Of a stretch of DNA of 64,000 nucleotides, positions 16,367 through 25,585 are shown piece after piece. Source of the stretch: Terriglobales bacterium (GTDB lineage Bacteria > Acidobacteriota > Terriglobia > Terriglobales > Acidobacteriaceae); contig JAOAPE010000003.1 in assembly GCA_025462725.1 (NCBI GenBank), forward strand, positions 432,973-496,972, given 5' to 3'. The position numbers and the translations under genes are program-made. The first letter of the stretch is position 1. Each line of letters opens with the position of its first letter. The notes beneath the pieces were generated by a model, which saw only the letters and a program-made list of their open reading frames with translations, was not told the DNA's origin and made no database searches.

Positions 16367-18406
16367 ATGCGAGTTTCGCGTAGCCTTGTGAATGCCAGCA
16401 AAAATATGCTCGTGCTGGCTACAGCCTTTACTTTGGTCTTCCCTGCCAGCGTGTTCGCGCAGGTTGCTCCTTCTGCGCCAAGCGCAGCCAAAACCGCTTC
16501 ACAGAATTATCAGAACCGGCAGTTAGTGGATTTCACAAAGCCACAGCTCCATTTTCCCAACCCGTTTGCGCCATACAAGGGCCGGGATATCCAAGAGCCG
16601 GATCTGACCAACACCCCGCGAATCGACCAAATGATCAAAAACGGCGAGTTGGTGCTCTCCTTGAATGACGCCGTCGCGCTAGCGTTAGAGAACAACCTCG
16701 ATCTCGCGATTGCACGCTATAACTTGAACATCGCCGATACAGACATATTGCGCGCCAAAGCAGGCAACAGCATTCGAGGCGTGGCCACGGGATTGGTAAC
16801 GGGAACTCCGGGCGGCGGCCAAGGCGGCTTAGGCACCGGCGCATCAGGCGCAGGCGCGGGCGGAACATCGAGCGGAGCCGGCGGTGCTGGCTCGGGAAGC
16901 TCAGGATTAGTGCAATCTACCTTGGGAGCAACTGGCCCGGGAATCCCGCAATTTGATCCCTCTTTGACCGGAACATTGCAGATCGAACATGCCGTGTTTC
17001 CGCAGTCGAATACGATCACCACCGGTGTTAATAGTTTGCAGTCCAACACAGGAACGGCAAACTTCGCTTACAACCAAGGATTCGCCGCCGGCACCAACAT
17101 GTCGCTCGGATTCAACAACAGCCGCCAGACTACAAACAGCTTGGGGAGTTTCCTGAACCCGACTTTGAACAGCAGCTTTCGGCTCACTGTTCAGCAACAC
17201 TTACTGCAGGGTTTTGGAGTAGGCCTCAACAAGCGCAACATCTACATTGCTACTAACAACCGGCAAATATCCACACAAGCATTTCGCAACCAGATCATTT
17301 CGACTGTGTCACAGATCCAAAATATTTATTGGGACCTCGTAAACGCCTACGAGGACCTCAAGGTAAAGCAACGCTCACTGGCCTTGGCACAAAAAACCGA
17401 GGGCGATAACCGTAAACAAGTTGAGATTGGGACGCTTGCGCCTATTGAGATCGTTCGCGCGGACTCTGACGTTTCGACTAGACGGCAGGACGTGATCATT
17501 TCGCAAACGAACCTGCAATTGCAGCAGACTTTGATGAAGAACGCGTTGACTCGCAACTTGTCTGATCCGTTGTTGGCGCAGATTCCAGTCATTCCAACCG
17601 ATACGATGAGCCTGCCGAAGGAAGAACCGGTGGTGCCTATTCAAGATTTGGTGAAACAGGCGATCGACCTGCGTCCTGATCTTCAACAATCGCGCATCGA
17701 TCTGGTCAACCGAGATATTTCGAAGAAAGCAGCGAGAAACTCGCTGCTCCCCGCAGTGGACCTGTTCGCGTTCTACGGAGGTTCGGGTTTGTCCGGCGGG
17801 CAGAATTCGTTGAAGACTTGCGCGGCGGCTACTTGTACGGCTTCTGAACTTTCTGCAGGAAAGCTGGCTCCGGGGACCGTGACCAATACTGGTTACGGTA
17901 CATCCTTCGGGAACCTGTTCGATTCGAGCGCGCCAGACAAAGGTGTTGGACTCAGCATCAGCATCCCGATCCGAAACCGCTCGGCCCAAGCTGACCAGAT
18001 CCGTTCTGAGTTGGAATTCCGGCAAGCACAGCTTCGATACCAGCAACAACAGAACCAGGTTGGAATCGACGTCCGCAACGCGCAGTTTGCATTGCAGCAA
18101 AATCGCGCACGCGTGGACGCGGCGATCAGCGGACGTCAACTGGCGCAGGAAAGCCTTGATGCCGAGCAGAAGAAATACACGCTGGGAGCTTCGACGAACA
18201 TCCTAGTACTGCAGGCACAGCGTGACTTGGCAGTAGCTGAGTCAAATGTGGTGGCTGCAATGTCAGCTTATGAGAAATCGCGCGTGGCTTTGGATCAAGT
18301 GACGGGAAATACTCTGTCACGGCTGGGAATTGTCATGGAAGATGCGGAAGTCGGAGTGGTGAAACAGGCACCGCAAGTTCCTGACGTGGTTCCGGCAAAG
18401 AAGTAG
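16367..18406 (+). CDS. TolC-family outer-membrane efflux/secretion channel
   Basis: The 679-residue protein has a signal peptide (about 1-31) and two OEP repeats with long coiled-coil stretches (about 95-130 and 305-400; 430-455 and 545-660), as in TolC/CusC channels. It should form a trimeric outer-membrane duct for RND or ABC pumps. It is unusually long because of a Gly/Ser/Ala low-complexity insertion at about 148-180 and a beta-rich segment after it (about 185-300). GGAG upstream supports the ATG. No pump gene is adjacent; the RND system at 55-63 kb lacks its own channel and could use this one (inference). Confidence 0.85.
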   Translation: MRVSRSLVNASKNMLVLATAFTLVFPASVFAQVAPSAPSAAKTASQNYQNRQLVDFTKPQLHFPNPFAPYKGRDIQEPDLTNTPRIDQMIKNGELVLSLNDAVALALENNLDLAIARYNLNIADTDILRAKAGNSIRGVATGLVTGTPGGGQGGLGTGASGAGAGGTSSGAGGAGSGSSGLVQSTLGATGPGIPQFDPSLTGTLQIEHAVFPQSNTITTGVNSLQSNTGTANFAYNQGFAAGTNMSLGFNNSRQTTNSLGSFLNPTLNSSFRLTVQQHLLQGFGVGLNKRNIYIATNNRQISTQAFRNQIISTVSQIQNIYWDLVNAYEDLKVKQRSLALAQKTEGDNRKQVEIGTLAPIEIVRADSDVSTRRQDVIISQTNLQLQQTLMKNALTRNLSDPLLAQIPVIPTDTMSLPKEEPVVPIQDLVKQAIDLRPDLQQSRIDLVNRDISKKAARNSLLPAVDLFAFYGGSGLSGGQNSLKTCAAATCTASELSAGKLAPGTVTNTGYGTSFGNLFDSSAPDKGVGLSISIPIRNRSAQADQIRSELEFRQAQLRYQQQQNQVGIDVRNAQFALQQNRARVDAAISGRQLAQESLDAEQKKYTLGASTNILVLQAQRDLAVAESNVVAAMSAYEKSRVALDQVTGNTLSRLGIVMEDAEVGVVKQAPQVPDVVPAKK

Positions 18407-18418
18407 GAACCTGATAGC

Positions 18419-18459
18419 AAAAAAAAAAAAGCCCTGGCGATTGCCGGGGCTTTTTATTT
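18419..18459. terminator. bidirectional intrinsic terminator between TolC-like gene and nuoB
   Basis: The stem GCCCTGGC (18431-18438) pairs with GCCGGGGC (18443-18450) with one G-U pair. It is flanked by a run of A on the left and of T on the right, so it can end both the plus-strand TolC-like transcript and the minus-strand nuoB transcript. Confidence 0.8.
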
Positions 18460-18471
18460 GGTCTGCAAAAT

Positions 18472-19041
18472 CTAGGTGGTGAGGTTGAGCACCCTTTTGA
18501 AAGATCCCTTGTCTTTGGTGATCTTCTCCTGAAGGAGCGTAATGGCATAGATCAGCTGCTCGGGACGAGGAGGACATCCGGGGACATAGATGTCCACGGG
18601 TATGACCTGGTTCACACCTTGAACCAGCGCGTAATTATTGAATACGCCTCCTGATGTGGCGCATGCACCCATCGAAATCACCCACTTCGGTTCGGGCATT
18701 TGTTCCCACAATTGGCGAATCACGGGGGCCATCTTTTGTGAGACACGGCCAGCAATTATCATCAAGTCCGCTTGGCGGGGAGAGGGACGGAACACCTCGG
18801 CGCCGAATCGGGCGATATCAAACCGCGAAGCACCCATGGCCATCATCTCAATGGCGCAGCAGGCTAGGCCGAAGGTCATCGGCCAAATGGAGCTTTTGCG
18901 CGCCCAATTTATGGCGCTATCCAGAGTAGTGAGGATCAACCCCTCAGGCTGATCTGCCTCTCCGAATGCGACCTTATGAATGCGCGCCGCGCTGGGGTCC
19001 GCACCAGTCAAATTCTCGAATCTCTCTGTAACTTGGCTCAT
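18472..19041 (-). CDS. nuoB: NADH-quinone oxidoreductase subunit B (NuoB), isolated copy
   Basis: The protein (189 residues from the ATG at 19041) carries the four N2-cluster cysteines of NuoB: the CC pair in [11 protein letters not shown], Cys in GACATSGG and Cys in VPGCPPRPE. It binds the last iron-sulfur cluster before quinone in complex I. An in-frame TTG at 19077 would add 12 residues; the ATG start (MSQVTERF) is preferred, though its upstream AGGA is rather distant. Unlike the usual nuoABCD order, no other complex I gene is in this window: the gene is monocistronic, ended by the terminator at 18419-18459. Confidence 0.9.
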   Translation of the reverse strand: MSQVTERFENLTGADPSAARIHKVAFGEADQPEGLILTTLDSAINWARKSSIWPMTFGLACCAIEMMAMGASRFDIARFGAEVFRPSPRQADLMIIAGRVSQKMAPVIRQLWEQMPEPKWVISMGACATSGGVFNNYALVQGVNQVIPVDIYVPGCPPRPEQLIYAITLLQEKITKDKGSFKRVLNLTT

Positions 19042-19118
19042 GTTGATAATTCTATCCTGTTGCGGATTCGATGCCAATCATCGCTTTGTAGAAGCAATTT
19101 TGGGACGCAAAATCCAGA

Positions 19119-19544
19119 GTGTCAGCCTGGCTGAACATTAGTGATTCGAAGTCGAGTGATTCGAAGTCGCGACGCCTTACATTTTTGATCATTGAAGTTG
19201 AACCCGGAGCAGCCTTGTCCACCAGAAAGTTGCTTATCGCTGCTTCCAAACACAACGTGATCACTGCCTACACCGGGCAAGAAGGCATAGAAACCTTCAA
19301 GCGTTTCCCAAATGTGAACGCCGTAGTCATTGATTCGCAATTGCGAGATATGAATTGCGAAGAGGTTACGAAGCGGATCAAGGAACTTGATCCAAATATC
19401 ACAGTCGTCGCGTTGAATCCGCGTGAAGAACTCCCAAAGAATGCCTGTAGCTCTGATCGCGTGGTGGTTGCGTACGATCCCGCCGATTCCGCAGCTCTCC
19501 TTAAACTGCTGGAAGAGATCAGCGTAGAAGCTGGCATTGAGTAA
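19119..19544 (+). CDS. degenerate response-regulator receiver-like protein
   Basis: The 141-residue protein looks like a stand-alone receiver domain: a first strand with acidic residues (FLIIEVEPG), a phospho-acceptor-like aspartate (AVVIDSQLRDM) and repeated beta/alpha units. The usual DD acidic pair is EVE and the conserved Lys-Pro after strand 5 is replaced (VVAYDPAD), so it probably does not follow normal phosphorylation chemistry. The N-terminus (SDSKSSDSKS) is encoded by a 15-base tandem repeat at about 19140-19169. It starts with GTG and is divergent from nuoB. Role unknown. Confidence 0.6.
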   Translation: MSAWLNISDSKSSDSKSRRLTFLIIEVEPGAALSTRKLLIAASKHNVITAYTGQEGIETFKRFPNVNAVVIDSQLRDMNCEEVTKRIKELDPNITVVALNPREELPKNACSSDRVVVAYDPADSAALLKLLEEISVEAGIE

Positions 19545-19545
19545 T

Positions 19546-20574
19546 TCAGGGGTTCAGGACTATCTTCCCAAACTGTTCACTTTTCTCAAGCCGTTCATGC
19601 GCTGCGCGTGCTTCGCGGAGCGGAAACGTTTTATCTACGACAGGCTTCAGCTTGCCGCTGAAGATGTGCTTTAGAACAGAATGCAGGTCTCCCAATGTTC
19701 CCATATATGAGCCGAGGAATGAGAGCTGTTTCGCGAATAACACTCGAATATCAAAGTGAGCTTCGAATCCTGTCGTTGCACCACAGGTGACAAGTTTCCC
19801 GCCGGGCTTCAAGGAGCGGACACTCTCATCCCAAGTGGCTTGACCCACGTGTTCAAAGACGATATCCACACCAGCTTTGGCCGTGATCTTTTTCACTTCA
19901 TCGGAAATCTTCTCTTTGTAGTGGTTGATGGTGTAGTCCGCGCCGAGTTCGCGGGACTTGTCCATCTTGGCTTCGTCCCCGGCAGTAGCGATGACTCTCG
20001 CACCATGCATCTTGGCAATCTGAATGGCGGCAGAGCCAACGCCTGACCCTCCGCCGAGCACGAGTACGACGTCTCCCGCTTTCACGTTGCAAACAGCCAC
20101 AAGCATGTGCCAGGCAGTCACAAACACGAGCGGCACGCTGGCCGCTTCGTCGTACGTCAGGGCGATGGTTTCGGGAATCGGGATTACGTTAGCGCGGGGA
20201 ACGGCGATGAGCTCACAATTCCCCCCGTCATTTGCATATCCTAGAACGCTGAACTGACGACACAGATTCTGGCGGCCTTCCAGGCATTGCTGGCAGATTC
20301 CGCAGTAAGTCATCGGCGCAAGGAGAACTCGCTGTCCGGTCTTTAGGTCAGATATATATTCGCCAACTTCAACTATGTCGCCGGAGACATCGCTGCCATT
20401 GATGTGCGGAAGCTTGACTCCTGGAAGTCCTTTGCGAATGAAAAGGTCGAGATGGTTCAGCGCGCAGGCTTTAACGCGCACGAGCACCTGATCCTTCCGG
20501 AGTTTCGGTTCGGGAACATCGTCGAACTGCAGTACTTCAGGCCCACCAAAATGATGGAATCGGATGGCTTTCAT
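19546..20574 (-). CDS. zinc-dependent alcohol dehydrogenase / quinone oxidoreductase-like (MDR family)
   Basis: The 342-residue medium-chain dehydrogenase/reductase has the GroES-like N-domain, four structural-zinc cysteines (YCGICQQCLEGRQNLC), and the Rossmann motif VLGGGSGVGSAAIQIAK. The segment INGSDVSGDIVEVG is typical of the family. It likely oxidises an alcohol or reduces an enone/quinone with NAD(P)H; substrate unknown. The catalytic-zinc ligand set is incomplete (Asn in place of the first Cys in CALNHLD), which points to the quinone-oxidoreductase/crotonyl-like side. It is convergent with the receiver-like gene. Confidence 0.82.
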   Translation of the reverse strand: MKAIRFHHFGGPEVLQFDDVPEPKLRKDQVLVRVKACALNHLDLFIRKGLPGVKLPHINGSDVSGDIVEVGEYISDLKTGQRVLLAPMTYCGICQQCLEGRQNLCRQFSVLGYANDGGNCELIAVPRANVIPIPETIALTYDEAASVPLVFVTAWHMLVAVCNVKAGDVVLVLGGGSGVGSAAIQIAKMHGARVIATAGDEAKMDKSRELGADYTINHYKEKISDEVKKITAKAGVDIVFEHVGQATWDESVRSLKPGGKLVTCGATTGFEAHFDIRVLFAKQLSFLGSYMGTLGDLHSVLKHIFSGKLKPVVDKTFPLREARAAHERLEKSEQFGKIVLNP

Positions 20575-20666
20575 TTTTCCTCAGAGCAGCAATGTAACAC
20601 GCGGAACTCGGCGTGGTGCGTCGCATGTCATCGCAATACAGCCAGAGGGAAGCCACTTTCGTAAAC

Positions 20667-20705
20667 ACAAAAAAGAGAACCGGCATGCCGGTTCCCTTTT
20701 TGTCG
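20667..20705 (-). terminator. intrinsic terminator of the Ser/Gly-rich lipoprotein gene
   Basis: A perfect 18-base palindrome (GAACCGGCATGCCGGTTC, 20677-20694) is followed on the minus strand by CTCTTTTTTG. A T-run also flanks the plus side, so it may work in both directions. Confidence 0.75.
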
Positions 20706-20716
20706 CGGCCTCAGTC

Positions 20717-21190
20717 TTACTGCGGAGGAGGATTGGACTGGCCGCTGCTATTGCTCTGACTTTGGCTTTTCTTGTGTTTATGTTGACCTTGTTTTTCAGC
20801 AGTGCTAGTGCCCGCTGTATTGCTTCCGCCCGTCGAGCTTCCTGTGGCGCCGGTTCCGGAACTCGATGATCCTGACGTCCCTGATGCTCCGGTGTCAGTA
20901 CCAGTTCCAGTCCCGCTGGTGCTGCCTGCGGTGTCGCTGCCAGAAGTACTTCCCGTACCGCCGGAAGCTCCAGTACCACTTGAAGAGGACCCTTGCGCGC
21001 TGGAACCTTGCCCGCTGCCGGAAGATGCTGCGCCCTGGTCGCTACCGCTGTTTGAGCCCTGTCCACTGGAAGCAGAGCTGCCTTGGCTGTTGCTATCACT
21101 TGTACCCTTGTCGCTAGCTCGCTGTTTACTACATCCCAGTGCTAAAGCAAGGATCAGAATAGGGACAGCTACTACTATCTTTCGTTTCAT
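20717..21190 (-). CDS. Ser/Gly/Thr-rich low-complexity lipoprotein
   Basis: The 157-residue protein has a lipoprotein signal (KIVVAVPILILALALGC, lipobox ALGC with Cys20) followed by about 110 residues made almost only of Ser, Gly, Thr, Ala and Gln, then a basic QHKHKKSQ stretch and a PPPQ end. It is expected to be a membrane-anchored, disordered surface or periplasmic linker; I do not recognise a family. The bias also opens other reading frames here, but only this one has a signal peptide and a matching terminator. The minus-strand start is about 275 bases from the divergent M1 peptidase. Confidence 0.72.
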   Translation of the reverse strand: MKRKIVVAVPILILALALGCSKQRASDKGTSDSNSQGSSASSGQGSNSGSDQGAASSGSGQGSSAQGSSSSGTGASGGTGSTSGSDTAGSTSGTGTGTDTGASGTSGSSSSGTGATGSSTGGSNTAGTSTAEKQGQHKHKKSQSQSNSSGQSNPPPQ

Positions 21191-21466
21191 CTCTTACTCC
21201 TGACCGGGATTTACCCAGGCTTGGTATTTGGAATCAGGTGCAATAAAGGAGGATGCGCAAGGAGCAGAGCTGGCGCGTCTTGACGCGCTTTAGCCAGTGG
21301 ATCAGCAACTCAGCAACGAATCTGGTACTTTTATCTATCTGGGCAGCGCTTAACGCAGCTAACTTTTGCGTCCGGTTGCAGTCAGAGTGGTACAGGGAGC
21401 CCTGATCCCAAACTGAACAGAATTGAACCTTCCTAAGGAAAATTCCGTACTGATAGCTGGAGGAAT

Positions 21467-24070
21467 ATGAAAAAAACTGTCTTGTTGTCTCTGATCCTTG
21501 CCATTTTTTCAGCGGCAAGTGCACAACGCCTACCGCAGAACGTGACCCCCATCAATTACAAACTGACCTTCGGCCCGGACTTGAAAACAGCAACATTCAC
21601 CGGCGATGAAGTGCTCAGCGCAACCTTGGCAAGAGCGAGCAACAGCATCACTATGAATTCGGCGGAGATTAAGATCTCAAGTGCTACGGTGACTTCGGGA
21701 AGCACGTCGCAGCCTGCTACTGTTTCCTACGACGAAAAGCAAGAACAGGTTACGCTGACCACGCCAAAACCCATTCCGGCAGGTCCCGCGACAATCGCAA
21801 TCAAGTACACGGGAATCCTTAACGACCAGCTGCGCGGTTTCTATTTGAGCAAGAGCAAGACGCGCAACTACGCGACGACGCAATTTGAAAACACCGATGC
21901 TAGACGCGCTTTCCCTTCATTCGATGAGCCAGCGTTCAAGGCAACATTCGATATCACTCTTATCGTGGACAAGGGGGATACCGCTTTCTCGAACGGCCGT
22001 GAGATCTCAGATACTCCCGGACCTGGAGCGGACAAGCACACCGTGAAGTTTGCGACGACAGCGAAGATGTCCACTTACCTGGTGGCGATGGTTGTCGGCG
22101 ATCTCGTATGCCAAAGTGGCGAAGTGGATGGAATACCGTTGCGCGTATGCGCGACACCTGATAAAGCACCTTTGCTGGGCTTCTCATTAGAAGCAACGAA
22201 GAACATCGTTCATTTCTATAACCAGTATTACGGGATCAAGTATCCGTTCGGAAAATTGGACCAGCTTGGTATTCCCGACTTTTCAGCAGGCGCGATGGAA
22301 AACACGGCCGCGATCACGTATCGGGAAACAGCGCTGTTGATCGACGAAAAGACGGCGACCACGAACCAGCGAAAGGGCGTAGCAAGCACGATCGCGCATG
22401 AAATCGCGCACCAATGGTTTGGCGATCTAGTCACCATGAAATGGTGGGACGACATCTGGCTCAACGAAGGCTTCGCCACATGGATGAGCGACAAGCCGCT
22501 TGAGGCGTGGAAGCCAGAATGGCGCTTCGACCAAGATGAAGTCCAGGGTACGCAAGGCGCATTGGGATTGGATGCATTGGCTTCGACGCGTCCAATCCAT
22601 CAGCCGGCAAATACGCCAGAGGAAGTCGCACAACTGTTCGACGGGATCGCCTACGGCAAGACCGCCGCTGTATTGCGGATGATTGAAGACTACGTAGGAC
22701 GAGATGCCTTCCGCAAAGGCATCAACAACTATCTCGAAAAACACAAATACGGAAACACGGAAGCGAAAGACTTCTGGACGGAAATAGCTCTCGCCTCCGG
22801 CAAACCCATCGACAAACTCATGCCGACATTCGTAAACCAGGCCGGCGCTCCTTTGATTTCGGTATCTGGTAAATGCACGGCGGGAAAAACCACAATCAGT
22901 GTTAACCAGCAGCGGCTATTTATCGATCCGCAGTTACAACAGAAAGGATCTGCTGAACTCTGGCAGATCCCGGTATGCGTAAAGAACGCAGAATCGAAGG
23001 CTCCGCAATGCACGGTTGTGACGCAGAAACAGCAGAACATCACAGTGAATGGGTGCTCTCCATTTTTTGCAAATGCGGATGGGAAAGGTTATTACCGCAC
23101 TTCCTATTCGGATGCGGATGTCGCAAAGCTAGGCGCGAGTGCTGCTACTGCACTGACGCCAGGTGAACGAATCAGCTTCGTAGGTGATGAGTGGGCACTC
23201 GTTGAGAACGGGAAACAGAGTGTGGCGACTTTCCTGAACCTGGCTAAGGACTTCCAAAAGGAACGGTCGAGAGCAGTGATGGAAGAAGTACTCGGTCCGC
23301 TGGATTATCTCCACGAGCGCATCATCACCGCCGATGAGCGCCCTGCATTTCATGCGTGGGTGCGGAACTTGCTGCAACCGATCATCCAGGAACTGGGGAT
23401 GAAGCCGGTGAATGGCGAAGAACCAGAACGTGCGCAACTACGCGCGACTGTTATGGCGCTTCTCGGCAGGTGTGGTGATCCTCAGGTCCTTGCCTATGCC
23501 CGCCAGATCGTGGATGGGTATATGAAAGACCCCGCGTCTGTACCACCTAGCCAGGTGCCCATATCTTTCGCGATGGTCTCACGACAAGGCGATGCTGCGC
23601 TTTATGACGCTTTCCTTGCAAAGAGAAAAGCGGCAAAGACTCCGAGCGAGTTTTATCGTTACCAGAACGCACTCACTGCATTCCGTGACCCCGCATTGGT
23701 GAAGCGCACTTTAGAATTCTCTCTCTCACCTGAAGTGCGTTCGCAAGACTTACCGCAGGTGCTGTTCGGAGAATTCGGTAATCCTGCCGGACGTGACATG
23801 GCTCTGGAGTTCTTCAAGGCAAATTACGACGAGATCCAAAAGCGCACAATCGCGAGTTTGGGCGGAGGTTTTGGCGGGGTGGTCGGCAGTTTCTGTGACC
23901 CGGCAAAACGCGATGACGCTAAACAGTTCATTGAGTCGAAGATGGCCGCATCGAGAAGCCTGAAGCTGGGGACGGAAGCGGCGAACGCTTGCATCAACTT
24001 CAAGACCCAGCAGTCGAACAACTTGGCTACGTGGCTTAAAACCCAGGCGCAAGCAAACGGCGGCAACTAA
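21467..24070 (+). CDS. exported M1-family aminopeptidase
   Basis: The 867-residue protein starts with a signal peptide (LLSLILAIFSAASA), then the aminopeptidase N domains: GAMEN exopeptidase motif at 275-279 and zinc site HEIAH (His311, Glu312, His315) with Glu334 in WLNEGFATW. The C-terminal half (about 525-860) is the helical ERAP1-C-like domain. It removes N-terminal residues from peptides, probably in the periplasm. GGAGG lies a few bases before the ATG. A strong terminator follows, so it is monocistronic. Confidence 0.93.
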   Translation: MKKTVLLSLILAIFSAASAQRLPQNVTPINYKLTFGPDLKTATFTGDEVLSATLARASNSITMNSAEIKISSATVTSGSTSQPATVSYDEKQEQVTLTTPKPIPAGPATIAIKYTGILNDQLRGFYLSKSKTRNYATTQFENTDARRAFPSFDEPAFKATFDITLIVDKGDTAFSNGREISDTPGPGADKHTVKFATTAKMSTYLVAMVVGDLVCQSGEVDGIPLRVCATPDKAPLLGFSLEATKNIVHFYNQYYGIKYPFGKLDQLGIPDFSAGAMENTAAITYRETALLIDEKTATTNQRKGVASTIAHEIAHQWFGDLVTMKWWDDIWLNEGFATWMSDKPLEAWKPEWRFDQDEVQGTQGALGLDALASTRPIHQPANTPEEVAQLFDGIAYGKTAAVLRMIEDYVGRDAFRKGINNYLEKHKYGNTEAKDFWTEIALASGKPIDKLMPTFVNQAGAPLISVSGKCTAGKTTISVNQQRLFIDPQLQQKGSAELWQIPVCVKNAESKAPQCTVVTQKQQNITVNGCSPFFANADGKGYYRTSYSDADVAKLGASAATALTPGERISFVGDEWALVENGKQSVATFLNLAKDFQKERSRAVMEEVLGPLDYLHERIITADERPAFHAWVRNLLQPIIQELGMKPVNGEEPERAQLRATVMALLGRCGDPQVLAYARQIVDGYMKDPASVPPSQVPISFAMVSRQGDAALYDAFLAKRKAAKTPSEFYRYQNALTAFRDPALVKRTLEFSLSPEVRSQDLPQVLFGEFGNPAGRDMALEFFKANYDEIQKRTIASLGGGFGGVVGSFCDPAKRDDAKQFIESKMAASRSLKLGTEAANACINFKTQQSNNLATWLKTQAQANGGN

Positions 24071-24091
24071 GCTGTTCTAGGCTGTAAACAT

Positions 24092-24122
24092 TGGGCATAG
24101 GAGAAATCCTATGCCCATTTTT
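24092..24122 (+). terminator. intrinsic terminator after the M1 aminopeptidase
   Basis: TGGGCATAGGA pairs perfectly with TCCTATGCCCA around a GAAA tetraloop (24092-24117), followed by a T-run. A classic rho-independent terminator. Confidence 0.9.
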
Positions 24123-24145
24123 ATTGTGGGATAAAATGAACATAG

Positions 24146-24973
24146 ATGGACGTGTATTCAGAGATCGTGCAGTTGCGGCAGGAAGGGCGTCGTGGAGCGC
24201 TCGCTACAATCATCAACGTGCGCGGCTCTATCCCGTCCTTTGAAACCGCGAAGATGCTGGTGCGAGATGACGGATCCATTGTCGGCACGATCGGCGGCGG
24301 CTGCGTTGAAGCTGATGTCTGGCAAGTGGCCAAAGAAGTGATGCGGACAGAAAAATCCCAAACGCTCACGTTCAACTTGAACGAAAATCCGAAATACGAT
24401 ACAGGGCTAGTCTGCGGCGGGACATTGGAAGTGTTTGTCGAACCGGTACTGCCGATTCCGCAGCTCTATATCTTTGGCGCTGGGCATGTAGCGCATGCGC
24501 TTTACAAGACTGCGAGTCTGGCGGGTTTTGAAATCACCGTCATAGATGACCGTGACGCTTATGCGAATCGCGAACGCTTCCCTCGCGCGAAAGAAATCTT
24601 TGCCGATGATTACGAAAAAGTCTTAGCTCAGCTAGCACCGAGCGAATCGTCATTCATGGTGATAGTGACGCGGGGACATCGCGATGATATGCGCATCCTG
24701 CGATGGGCTGTTGAAACGGCTTGTCGCTATGTGGGGATGATTGGTTCCGAACGCAAGTTCATTGCGGTCGAGAAAGAACTAGTTTCAGAGGGCGTCTCGC
24801 CAGAGAAGTTGAAACGAGTGTTTTCTCCGGTTGGACTCGACATTAGTGCTGTTACGCCTGAGGAGATCGCAATTTCGGTAGTGGCGGAGATGATTGCGGT
24901 CCGCCGAAATAGTCTGACCGACTTGCCCCACTTGAGCTGGACAAGAAAAACCCACGAAGCGAAGTCGAGATGA
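24146..24973 (+). CDS. XdhC-family molybdenum-enzyme maturation factor
   Basis: The 275-residue protein has the two XdhC parts: an N-terminal XdhC/CoxI domain (GALATIINVRGSIPSFETAKML, GTIGGGCVEADVW) and a C-terminal Rossmann domain (LYIFGAGHVAHALYKTA, then VIVTRGHRDDMR and YVGMIGSERK). XdhC proteins carry and sulfurate molybdenum cofactor for xanthine-dehydrogenase-type enzymes. It overlaps the MobA-like gene by four bases. No molybdenum hydroxylase is within the window, so the client enzyme is elsewhere. Confidence 0.9.
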   Translation: MDVYSEIVQLRQEGRRGALATIINVRGSIPSFETAKMLVRDDGSIVGTIGGGCVEADVWQVAKEVMRTEKSQTLTFNLNENPKYDTGLVCGGTLEVFVEPVLPIPQLYIFGAGHVAHALYKTASLAGFEITVIDDRDAYANRERFPRAKEIFADDYEKVLAQLAPSESSFMVIVTRGHRDDMRILRWAVETACRYVGMIGSERKFIAVEKELVSEGVSPEKLKRVFSPVGLDISAVTPEEIAISVVAEMIAVRRNSLTDLPHLSWTRKTHEAKSR

Positions 24974-25578
24974 CGATCCCTGTCAGCTTCGCGGGCGTAA
25001 TCCTGGCTGCAGGTGAATCATCACGTATAGGCAGGGACAAAGCGCTGTTACCGTGGAACGGACAGACTCTCGTAGCTGGAAACATCGAGAGGCTGCGACC
25101 CGTTACACAACTGGTGATCGTGGTCGCCGGCGCAAATTCTGAAATCCTGAAGCCGGAAATTTATGCGCGGGGCGCGTTTCTGATGGTGAATCCTACACCG
25201 GAACTGGGACAGTTCAGTTCCCTTCAGGTTGGATTGAAGGACGTGCTAAATCGCGGGCGTGACGGTGCGATTATGACCCTGGTGGACCGTCCGCCAGTGA
25301 AGGCAGAAACGCTCAATAACCTGCTCAAAGCGTTCTCGCGAAACTTTGAACTTGATAATGGCAAATGGGCGGTCGTGCCCGAGTACAACGGGAAGCACGG
25401 ACATCCGATTGTGATCGGCCGCGAGATGATCGAGGCTTTCCTGCGGGCTGATCCTAAATTCACGGCGCGTGATGTAGAGCACGCAAATCGCGAACACATT
25501 GAATATCTTCCGGTGGACGATCCTAACATCACCGTGAACATCAATACTCCAGAAGACTACGCACAATTCGCAGGATGA
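24970..25578 (+). CDS. MobA-like NTP transferase (probable molybdenum cofactor cytidylyltransferase, MocA type)
   Basis: The 202-residue protein has the nucleotidyltransferase signature VILAAGESSRIGRDKALLPW and later VDRPPV and GHPIVIG motifs, as in MocA/MobA/CoxI-linked enzymes. Pairing with XdhC by a four-base ATGA overlap suggests it converts Mo-molybdopterin to its CMP dinucleotide form for hydroxylases. Substrate (CTP or GTP) is inferred from context, not from a specific residue. Confidence 0.82.
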   Translation: MTIPVSFAGVILAAGESSRIGRDKALLPWNGQTLVAGNIERLRPVTQLVIVVAGANSEILKPEIYARGAFLMVNPTPELGQFSSLQVGLKDVLNRGRDGAIMTLVDRPPVKAETLNNLLKAFSRNFELDNGKWAVVPEYNGKHGHPIVIGREMIEAFLRADPKFTARDVEHANREHIEYLPVDDPNITVNINTPEDYAQFAG

Positions 25579-25585
25579 TTCCCTT

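Noticed and set aside
20581..21099. Alternative long frames across the Ser/Gly-rich lipoprotein
   Set aside because: They arise from the repetitive composition and have no signal peptide or conserved domain; only one frame has a lipobox and proper ending.
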